Positions 55,871 to 64,000 of a stretch of 64,000 nucleotides of DNA are shown piece after piece; the first letter of the stretch is position 1, and each line of letters starts with the position of its first letter. The notes under the pieces were generated by a model. It did no database searches and was not told the origin of the DNA. It worked only from the letters and a program-made list of their open reading frames with translations. The stretch is taken from contig NC_063174.1 of NCBI RefSeq assembly GCF_023159225.1, forward strand, positions 39,219,691 through 39,283,690. The letters are read 5' to 3'. This stretch comes from Perognathus longimembris pacificus (Eukaryota > Chordata > Mammalia > Rodentia > Heteromyidae). A program made the position numbers and the translations under genes.

Positions 55871-57475
55871 GTCATTACTGTATCTAGTAAATGAATTCAG
55901 CAGAGCTGCTGGACACAAGATCAATGGACAGCATGGCAGCATGACTATGATCCAATCATGAGTTACCTGGACAAGGAGTCTCATTTGTAATAGCTAGTGA
56001 AACAATGAAATACAAATGGATAAATTTAACATTCACTACAAACTGGGAAAGAATCCTAGAACACATACACACACAGATACACACACACTATGCAGAGTAA
56101 TTTTAAGCAAAAAGAACAATACAGGATGCATCATATTACCTGACTTCATAATATACTACAATGCTATGATCACCAGAAAAACACGGTAATATTGAAAATG
56201 TTGCTGGGAAAGTTAGATATTTACCTGCTGAAGGATGGAGCTAAACAGTAAGTGAAAGAGAGAATGGACAAATAGTACTGAATCAAACTAGGAAGTTTCT
56301 GCCCAGTGAATGACATAGTTGATAAGCTAAAATAGACAGCCTAGAGACTCAGAGAAGACCTGTGTCAGCTACACATCAGAGGGTTCAAGAAACTAAACTC
56401 TCAAAGAATCAATGACCCAAATAATAAATGGGCAAATGAGCTAAATAGAGACTTCTCAGAAGAAGTAAAAACTGCCAATAGACACATGAAAATGCTTTTA
56501 TTGCTGGCCATAAAGGAAATGCACATCAAAACAGCACTGAGATTCCATCTCATCTCAGTTAAAATGTGTACATGATCAAGAATACAAACAACAGTAGAGG
56601 CTGTCATGGATGCGGGGGGGGTGGGGATCCCTAATAACACACTGATGGTGGGAATGTAAACTACCTCAACCACCCCAGGAAGCAAAGTTTATTTAAATAA
56701 ACCCAATAAAGTAAACCTAGAACTACCCTGTGATCCAGCAATCCCACTGGAACATATATCCAAAAGATTACAAACCATCACATGCTAAAGCCTCTTGTAT
56801 AACCATGCTTATTGCTGCACTATTCACTATAGCTAAGGGGTGGAAACAGCTCTTATGCCCCTTAATGTACAAATAGATCAAGAAAATGTGATACATATAT
56901 ATATATGCGATGGAATTTTATTCATTCATTAGAAGGAATGAGATTACATATTTCTAAAGAAATGGAAGGCCCTGGAAAAAAATCATATTAAGTGGAATGA
57001 GTTAGACCCAGAGAGACAAAGGATGCATGTTTTCTCTCATATGTGGAAGCTGGACCTAATTTATACATATGCAAATAAACACATACAGAGTTGTATGCAA
57101 GGGTACATGGACATATTAACTGTATTTGCAAAGAATAATTCAAATGGTATAATTTCTTAGAAAAACAAACTCACAATACAACAACGTGAATACCAGGAAA
57201 AGTATTTGAAAGGTGGGGAGAGGTTCAGGAATGGGGAAGACTAATCAAGAAAAGAGGGTAGGGAGAATGCAGTCATAACATCCAACATGTATCCTATGAA
57301 ACTGGGAAAATTGAGAGTAGGGATTAGGTTGGGAGAGATGGGGGAGAATGATGAAAGAAAGGGGTGATGTGGGTCCAGATACACTGCACTTATAAGTAGA
57401 TTTAAATAGATTTGTTGAATGGTGACTCCTGTGCACTACTACTTAAAGATAATAAAAAGATAACTGAATAGTGGA
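55871..57475 (+). mobile_element. Long decayed L1 (ORF2 3' part and 3' UTR)
   Basis: From AATTCAGCAGAGCTGCTGG (reverse transcriptase region) through GAAATGCACATCAAAACAGC, GGGAATGTAAACTACC, AAAATGTGATACATATATA and CCCAGAGAGACAAAGG to a 3' end at about 57475. Many stops and indels break the frame. The zinc-knuckle region is visible around 56600 but interrupted by a G run. Older than the two L1s at 24-28 kb. Confidence 0.85.
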
Positions 57476-57631
57476 TGCAGATTCTTCTCTTCCCATATAC
57501 AACAACCAACTTAAAATGAATGAATGACTTAAATATAAGAACTGAAACTATGCAACTGCAAAAAAGAAAACAGGTAAAATACTTCAGGACATGGAAATAG
57601 GCAAAGATTATTTTTTTTAGAAGAATAAGAA
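57476..57631. mobile_element. L1-like fragment
   Basis: ACAACCAACTTAAAATGAATG and GCAACTGCAAAAAAGAAAAC look like an ORF2 piece (related to the region upstream of that found at 26940) in sense; short and decayed. Confidence 0.4.
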
Positions 57632-57970
57632 TCCAGAAGCTCAGACTGTGGCTCATACCTATAACCCCAGCAACTTGGGAGGGAGAAGGAGATCTGAAGA
57701 AGACCAAGAGCAAGGAGATCATGGGTTGAAGCCAGCATAGGCAAAAAGATATTGAGTCACTATCTTAACAAGCAAGTCAGACATGGAGATGCATTCCTGT
57801 AATCCAAGCTACACGGGAGCATTGGTAGGAGTATGCTAGAGGATCTCAGAGTCCACGGCTGGTCCCAAAATGGGAGAACCTCTCTGAAAAATAAAGCACA
57901 AAGGACGAGGCATGGCACCCCTGCCTCACAAGTGCAAGGCCATGAGTTCAAACCTTGACACCACAAAAAC
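57632..57970 (+). mobile_element. Two B1-like SINE units in tandem
   Basis: 57632-57770 (GTGGCTCATACCTATAACCCC) and 57771-57970 (GATGCATTCCTGTAATCC ... GAGTTCAAACCTTGACACC). The second appears to be a B1 plus plain ID-like right half rather than Geo. Confidence 0.6.
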
Positions 57971-58071
57971 GTCTATAAATTCTTTTAAATTCTTTTACTT
58001 CTGAGTTGGGAAGTTTCTGGCTAATAGTTATTCCAATACATTTTCTGCTGATTTTTTTCCCTCCCCATCTA

Positions 58072-58121
<50 letters not shown>

Positions 58122-58407
58122 CATACACACACACAAAATGAATGTTGATTTGCTTGATGGTATTTTGTTCCTCTGACTATATAAAACTTAGCAACTTGTG
58201 TTTAAGTTCATAGACTTGTTTTTGTGAAGTCAGCTATTGTGCCCCTTCAATGAGTTTTTAATTCAGTTATTAAATTCTTTTAGCTCCAGAGTCAAGTCTG
58301 TTATTTTTGTTTGCTAATATTCTTGTTCTGTTCAGTTTTCATTTCTTCCTGATTTTATTTGTATACCTATAGCTTATTGTGTTTCTCTTCTCTTTTTTCT
58401 TTTTCTT
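57971..58407 (-). mobile_element. L1/HAL1 ORF1-like relic, antisense, with (TATC)n
   Basis: CCTTCAATGAGTTTTTAATTC, CAGTTATTAAATTC and TTTAGCTCCAGAGTC mirror the coiled-coil coding part of ORF1. A TATC microsatellite at 58067-58121 followed by a short CA run lies upstream of it. Confidence 0.45.
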
Positions 58408-58550
58408 GTTGTGCCATTATGCGGCTTGAACTCGGGTCCTGGGTGCTGTCCCTGAGTTCTTTTTGCTCAAAACTAGTGCTCTACCACTTTGGTCCAAAGA
58501 ACCACTTCTGGTTTTCTGGTAGTTAATTGGAAATAAGAGTTTTGGGAATT
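58408..58550 (-). mobile_element. B1-Geo SINE, antisense, mostly right half
   Basis: GGCTTGAACTCGGGTCCTGG to TTAATTGGAAATAAGAG: the right half plus the linker; the B1 half is largely missing. Confidence 0.7.
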
Positions 58551-58917
58551 TTTGTTCCTTTGATGAGGCCATATTTCCTTGTTTCTTTATAGACCTTGGT
58601 GCTGATGTACAATTTGTCTGTTTACTATAATTTTGGCATTTGTAAGAACACTCAATTCTCACAATCTTTATAGACTGGCTAACAAACCATCTAGTCAGAT
58701 CAGGACCCTCCCCTTGTGACCCATCTAACCCTAATTATACCTCCTCCCACCCCTCCACCCCACAACCCAACTCTCTAATTCAATTGCACCTAAGTTTGAG
58801 AATTTATTACCTTCATACATGGAAAGACCTTTGCCCACCAGTCTGGAGAGCAATTTGGAGGGGCTTTTCTGGATCCGTGTTTTCTCTCTGCTTGTACATC
58901 TTCATTTCCCAGAGATT
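58551..58917. other. Non-coding stretch
   Basis: 58795-58915 may be an L1 ORF2 trace (CCAGTCTGGAGAGCAATTTGG resembles an ORF2 3' motif). Otherwise nothing. Confidence 0.35.
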
Positions 58918-59152
58918 TGCCGTATTTTTTTTTTTTTTTTTTTTTTTTGCCAGTCCTGGGCCTTGGACTCAGGGCCTGAGCACTGTCCCTGGCTTCTTCC
59001 CACTCAAGGCTAGCACTCCGCCACTTGAGCCACAGCGCCGCTTCTGGCCGTTTTCTGTATATGTGGTGCTGGGGAATCGAACCTAGGGCCTCGTGTATCC
59101 GAGGCAGGCACTCTTGCCACTAGGCTATACCCCCAGCCCTGCCGTATTTTTT
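58918..59152 (-). mobile_element. Young IDL-Geo SINE, antisense, diagnostic subfamily
   Basis: Element 58931-59139 with perfect duplication TGCCGTATTTTTT (58918-58930 and 59140-59152). It shares GGATACACGAGGCCCTAGG and GAGTGGGAAG with the copy at 44981. Confidence 0.95.
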
Positions 59153-59183
59153 TAAAAAAACAGTTTGTCATCTCCGGCTCCAT

Positions 59184-59386
59184 CTGCTGTTGCTTTGGTT
59201 TTTGCCAGTCCTGGGCCTTGGACTAGCTTCTTTTTGCTCAAGGCTAGCACTCTGTCACTTGAGCCACATCACCACTTCTGGCCTTTTCTGTATGTGTGGT
59301 GCTAGGGAATTGAACCCAGGGCTTTATGTATATGAGGCAAACACTCTTGCCACTAGGCCATATCCCCAGCCCCTGCTGTTGCTTTG
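59184..59386 (-). mobile_element. IDL-Geo SINE, antisense, with internal deletion
   Basis: Element 59198-59372 with perfect duplication CTGCTGTTGCTTTG (59184-59197 and 59373-59386). About 24 bases are missing near the 3' end of the right half (GGACTAGC where others have GGACTCAGGGCC...). Only 45 bp from the previous SINE. Confidence 0.93.
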
Positions 59387-60180
59387 CAGTACTGCAGATT
59401 CTCTGGTAGGGCAACAAGCAACCCCTGGGCATCCAAACTTTGGATGGGGCAGGAGAGAAGCCAGTCCTGCAGGTATCACCCTGAAAACCAGGAATGTTTG
59501 GCTCATGCCTGTTTCCTTGCCAAGGGAGAAGCCATGAGTAAGACATTTTCTCCCAAGTCCATTCAGCCGTGCTGAGTGTGGGTAAGGGTAACATGGAAGA
59601 ACTGCAATGAGTTTTCTTACCTGATATAGTTCTACTGTTGTTGACTTCCACTCATCTAGGGGAGCTGTCTAGGGTCTCATCAAAACTTTCTGGATAGTCA
59701 GAAGCTCTGTGAGAATGAGTTCAGATCTTCCTATCCCACCATCTTGTTTATGTCACCACCCAGGAAGACAAGATTTGATACCTATCAGGATAGGGCAATG
59801 GAAAGGCTGTCTGGGGATAAGTTCCATGTCTTCTTCTGTGACTATCAGTAGAGCTATTGATACATTGTTTTTTTTTTTAAAGGATAATGGTGCTAAAATA
59901 GAGATTACAAAAGTATATTTGAAACTATAACATCTAAAACAATGTATTTGCTTACCCTCTTCATGATCTCAGAACTTTAATGGTAAAACAATTTCCTTTA
60001 ATATTTTCCTAATTATGAGCCCAATAAATGTTTATAGGAGAATGGATATGTAAGTCAGCTATAATCTGTTCAGAATGTTTAATGACTGTGAGCATTTTGG
60101 AGTATTTTTGTTATATTTTGTATGCATCTGTGTAATATATTCCTAGTTATGTTGAATACATTACATAAATATTGTCTGTA
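59387..60180. other. Non-coding stretch
   Basis: Unique DNA; nothing recognised. Confidence 0.5.
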
Positions 60181-60690
60181 CACAGATTACATTTACATTT
60201 GTATCATGTTTCCTCCGTGATCACCAGGTTTTATATAATGAATTTTTTTCCATGTTAAGCCTTCAGTGATTTTTCAGTACTACACATTTTCCTAACATAT
60301 GGCTTTGCCATATCCTATTTAACCATCTAACCACATCTCATATTTCTATATAAAAGGTCATGACAAATATGGGGATGTGAACACCTTTGTAAAAATATTG
60401 TACATGTGATTTCTTTCCAATAGATTCCTGGAAATGGAATTACTAGGTCAAAGAAGGCTTGGACATGAATCCTTTTAGAATTTTTCTCTCCCCTTTGGCC
60501 AATCGCTTTTGGATAATGTGTGACAGTATCTGTTATATTGCTTTTGTTACATAGGGGTATTATCTTTTTTTCGTTAGTTTGATAGGTAATGATGATGCTA
60601 CATTTTATTTATATTTACTCAGTTATTACCAAGGTGGAGTACTATTTCATTTGTAGTCATTGTTCTGCATCTGTGCTTTGTTTATTCTTA
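60181..60690 (-). mobile_element. Ancient L1-like relic, antisense
   Basis: ATTCCTGGAAATGGAATTAC with CTAGGTCAAAGAAGG follows a known old L1 ORF2 3' motif (CCTAGAAGTGGAATTGCTGGG-like). Boundaries are vague. Confidence 0.4.
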
Positions 60691-62159
60691 TTCCCCTTGC
60701 TCTTTTTCATATTGGGAGACTAGAAATTTTGCTTTCTAATTAGCTTTTAACTACTCCTATATTGAGGCCATCCGTACGTTCTTAGTTCTGTGGTACTAAA
60801 TTTTCCCTGATTTATGATATATAGTTTTAATTTGATCTTCTGTTCTGGCATACTGAATCTTTTGTTTTAAAGGGTTTGTATAATTTCTTAGCAATTTCCT
60901 TTTTTATTGGCCCAGTAGTTAAGTTCCATCAAACATTAGGTAAATCTGGATTTTCGCATATGTCTATGTAAGGTCTCTCTGTTTTAGTCTCCCCTGCCAT
61001 CTTTGGGGTTCCCCAGGATTTCCTTCGGTGAAGTCTGTATCTTTTAGCTCTCTTAGCTATATAAAGCTTAATTAGTGTTGATTGTACCAATAAGGTGAGA
61101 TGTTTAGTTGTGGGGATAGAGAAACATTTCACAATTTTGTGTTTATATATCAGTCCGGTATTGAGTCTGAGTTCCTGAGCTGTGGCCTTCACAGAGCAGG
61201 CTTTCTATGTACCCTTAGATGAGCGAGGAAGGTGACAGGAGATGGGAAGAGGAGACACATCCTTCCAGAGCATTGAGGCTTTGGTAAAGTCTATTTGTTA
61301 CTGAAATCCTCTGGGCATGTTTCACAGTGGGTACTGAATGACCGTGTCCTAACATTCAGGATGAAGCCTGAGCTGCCACTGAGAGTGGGGAGTTGGGAGG
61401 ACTTGGGGGGCTCAGATGAGGTCCTGGAGGGAGGACCCTGATCTGAAATGAAGGTAAGACTCATTGAAGTGTGAAAGTCTCCCAAAGACTGTAGCTCCAA
61501 GAATATCTCATGCCTGAGATATTGTTTGTTTGACTCTGCCATGTTGTTGACTCCAAGGGCTTCCTATTCTTGTGGAAACTCTGTTGCATTCTTTCTCCCT
61601 TCTCTACCCTTGCCATGGATCCTCCATTTGTCCTCTGAGTTCTTGTCTTGTGTTGGTAATGTTGGCTACATGAATCGTCTTCCCCTTCCCCCTGCCCTGG
61701 TCATAGTTTATCTCTGGTTGCTTTTCAGTGTCTGCATGTTCCAGACATGGCAAGACATTTACTGCCCTCTGTTGAAGTCATAATTGTCTGCTGTACTAAG
61801 TAATCATGAGATTCCATTATCAACATGTGATAAAACTGGACCTGGTAGCCCCTTTATTTATCTGACCTTATGGCCCTCTTGCTTTGTTAGATGATCTCAA
61901 GGCTGAAGAGCACCCCAGGACTTAATGCTCATACAAGCGCTCTAGCTCTGTTTTCTTTCTACACAAAAATGCCAGTGATCTGAGAGGCAGTTCTTCCCAT
62001 GAGATGGTAATATCATGGACCCCATGAGTTGTTCCAACTCCAGGTAGTACTCTGCTCCCGCAAATATGGTATCTAGAAACCCTTCTTAGCTGTTTTGAGT
62101 TGATAAAACTAAAGAAATCCATGATTAAGTGATTCAAAAGGTGTGATGAGTACTGACTG
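60691..62159. other. Non-coding stretch
   Basis: Unique DNA. Minus frames at 60929-61192 and 61291-61542 are unsupported. Confidence 0.45.
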
Positions 62160-62310
62160 GGCAGCAGCCCTGCATTAGGCTATATGTGTATTACTTTGCT
62201 TAATTAGCACAGCAAACCTGGGAGGTATTAGCCTAACATTACACGGGAACTCACTGAACATCACACAGCTTGTCAGTGGAGCTGGTCATGTGCCCAGTTC
62301 TAGCCACTAC
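62160..62310 (+). mobile_element. MIR-type ancient SINE
   Basis: TTAATTAGCACAGCAAACC, GGGAGGTATTAGCC, GAACATCACACAGCTTG and CAGTGGAGCTGGTC fit the MIR core. Confidence 0.55.
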
Positions 62311-63440
62311 CACTTATGAATTGCATCATTAAGACATACTTTGCCCAGTTAGTTAGCTAGCCAAGGGCTCGCTGAGAGAATGGGGCAAGGAGAGGTGAGT
62401 GATGACTGACTGAATGGAATAAGATTCACTTGTCATGGGACAGTGAGTGTGGAGTTAGTGATTCGAGACGATGCTGACAGATGTGGCATTAGACACGATG
62501 AGTAGGCTTTCCAGATGCCATGTGTGACCTTTGCCTTTGTTTCCATCCCAGTCTGGACTTGGAAACTTTTAAGCTGAGCATTGCCTTGTGTGCATAATAC
62601 CCATCCTTGAGGCCAGGTGTCACATAGCACCTGGATCAAGATCCCAGTTTCTACCCAACCAGGATTCCCAGGCATCATCAACCAAGCCAGAGAGAAAGTG
62701 GATGCAGGGATTTCCTGTATAGTCACACTTCTGCACAGGTGGCTACATGTGTCCTAAGTTAAATGGCAGCTACATTCATCATCATTCATCTGAAAATGCT
62801 TTCATTTTAACACCATTTCCAAATGATGCTTTAACCTTGATTTTCCACCAAGCCTCAGAAGCATACTTTTTATTTCATAGCATTTTTTGTAGGATTACCT
62901 AAATTAGTTAGGCCCTTAACTCAGTTCTCCGAGTACCAAAACCCTTTGAAGTCCTTTGTGTGACAAAGCTGGAAGAGTCTGTGCTACCTTCTGCTCACTT
63001 CCTTTTTAGTGGAGAGTACCTATTTTTCCTTCTCATTGTCCTGGATACCCTACAGCTTTGTCTTCCTTTGCAATTCATCAGAAAGAGACAAATCATATCT
63101 CGGCAGGAAACCAGGGACTTTTGAGGGCTGATTTTCCTTTTGAATCAAAGTAGAGATTTATGGTCCCCCCTGCTTTCCTTCAGGTGTTTAGAAGCTTCCA
63201 GGCAATCAGTGCTCTTATCAGTGGGAAGTAGTGGGCTAGCCTTCTCTCAGTATTGATTGCTTTCTTTTACAGGGATTCTTTTCCTATAATGCATTTTTTC
63301 CCCTTAAGCAGAGGCTCTTGAGATTTTTAAATAAATCTCACAAATAACAGACTATGCCATAATTGCTCTTATTCTACTTGTTAGCTTTTTTTAATTGGAT
63401 GAACAACACATGCCAATTGCAGTAATTAAAAATAGTGGCT
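62311..63440. other. Non-coding stretch
   Basis: Unique DNA; nothing recognised. 63240-63440 is AT-rich and repeat-free. Confidence 0.45.
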
Positions 63441-63560
63441 AGCTAAAGTTATAATTTAAAAACAACTGCTATCATCCTACTACCCAGAGATAAGTTCTAA
63501 CCTTATCCATCTTATAAGTTCTATGCAACTATTATACTTCATGCTGTTTACTCATCACAT
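63441..63560. mobile_element. Possible L1M 3'-UTR trace
   Basis: AACAACTGCTATCATCCTAC with TACCCAGAGATAAG resembles an old dispersed L1 3' motif. Confidence 0.3.
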
Positions 63561-63871
63561 ACTGAGAGACTAATTACTTTTATGATGATGGTGATTTATA
63601 AATAATTGCCCACAATTGAGGCATGGAGATTTGAAATTGCAGCCATCATAGGAAAATCAGGCTTTTCTTCTTTCATTTGGAGAGAGAAGTAAAAGATGTA
63701 TCCGTGAAGAATTTGCTTCTAAGTGTATATTTATGTTGGGCCTACTTTCAAGATATGGAAAGTTTCTTTAACTCCTGATTTCATGACTTGTTCCTAAAAG
63801 TAAATACAATTGTCCCTCCCACTTTCCCTCCTCCAAAATAATCCTAGCTTTGGCAAAAACTTCTTAGTTAA

Positions 63872-64000
63872 GTAGGGCACTGGTGGCTCTTGCCTGTAAT
63901 GCTAGCTACTTAAGAGGCTGAGATCTGAGGATTGCAGTTTGAAGCACGCCCAGTGGGAAAGTCTGTGAGACTCTTATCTCCAGTTAACCACCAAAAAGCT
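63872..64000 (+). mobile_element. B1-Geo SINE cut by the window end
   Basis: GTAGGGCACTGGTGGCTCTTG through linker CCAGTTAACCACCAAAAAGC; the right half lies beyond the window. Confidence 0.88.

Overview
The window is mammalian nuclear DNA, almost certainly from a geomyoid rodent (pocket mouse, kangaroo rat or pocket gopher). The best marker is a dimeric SINE repeated throughout: a tRNA-Ala/ID-like left half joined to a right half that is frequent here and fits the IDL-Geo family known from Geomyoidea. A second dimeric family joins a 7SL/B1-like left half to the same right half. Ancient eutherian repeats (MIR, MLT1/MST-type MaLR LTRs, Tigger DNA transposons, old L1) confirm a placental genome. 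CpG is scarce and microsatellites are frequent.

I found no functional host protein-coding gene. Every long open frame is either L1 ORF2 or an accident of repeats. The window therefore reads as an intergenic region or the inside of a very long intron. The only clear gene-derived sequence is a processed copy of ribosomal protein L39 at 9.15-9.52 kb. It lies inside a SINE, has exact target-site duplications, and keeps a full-length frame that is too short for most ORF screens.

Layout: 0-9 kb holds an old LTR, IDL-Geo and B1-Geo SINEs, an antisense L1/HAL1 ORF1-like relic and an MLT1 LTR. 9-18 kb holds the RPL39 retrocopy, Tigger remnants, another MLT1 and one weak exon-like open frame at 13.36 kb. 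At 19.8-20.8 kb there is an internally deleted endogenous retrovirus whose LTR end and primer-binding site are tandemly duplicated. 21-24 kb has an MLT1 split by a SINE, a MIR and a very short L1 insertion. 24.6-28.4 kb holds two young 5'-truncated L1 copies in opposite orientation, one of them inside an old DNA transposon. At 30.0-30.6 kb an antisense LTR-like element carries a TATA box and a small membrane-protein-like open frame; a shorter relative sits at 53.8-54.2 kb. 33-47 kb is dense in SINEs, microsatellites and MaLR relics. 48-52 kb is the least repetitive part and the most likely to hold conserved regulatory sequence. 52-59 kb has L1 3' ends, a long decayed L1 and more SINEs. 59.4-64 kb is mostly unique with old L1 and MIR relics, ending in a SINE cut by the window edge.

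How the parts work together: L1 (reverse transcriptase and endonuclease in ORF2) is the likely machinery that inserted the SINEs, the RPL39 copy and itself. This is shown by poly(A) tails and by target-site duplications visible at many junctions. Family names rest on my recall of repeat consensus sequences; no database search was run, and boundaries of old repeats are approximate.
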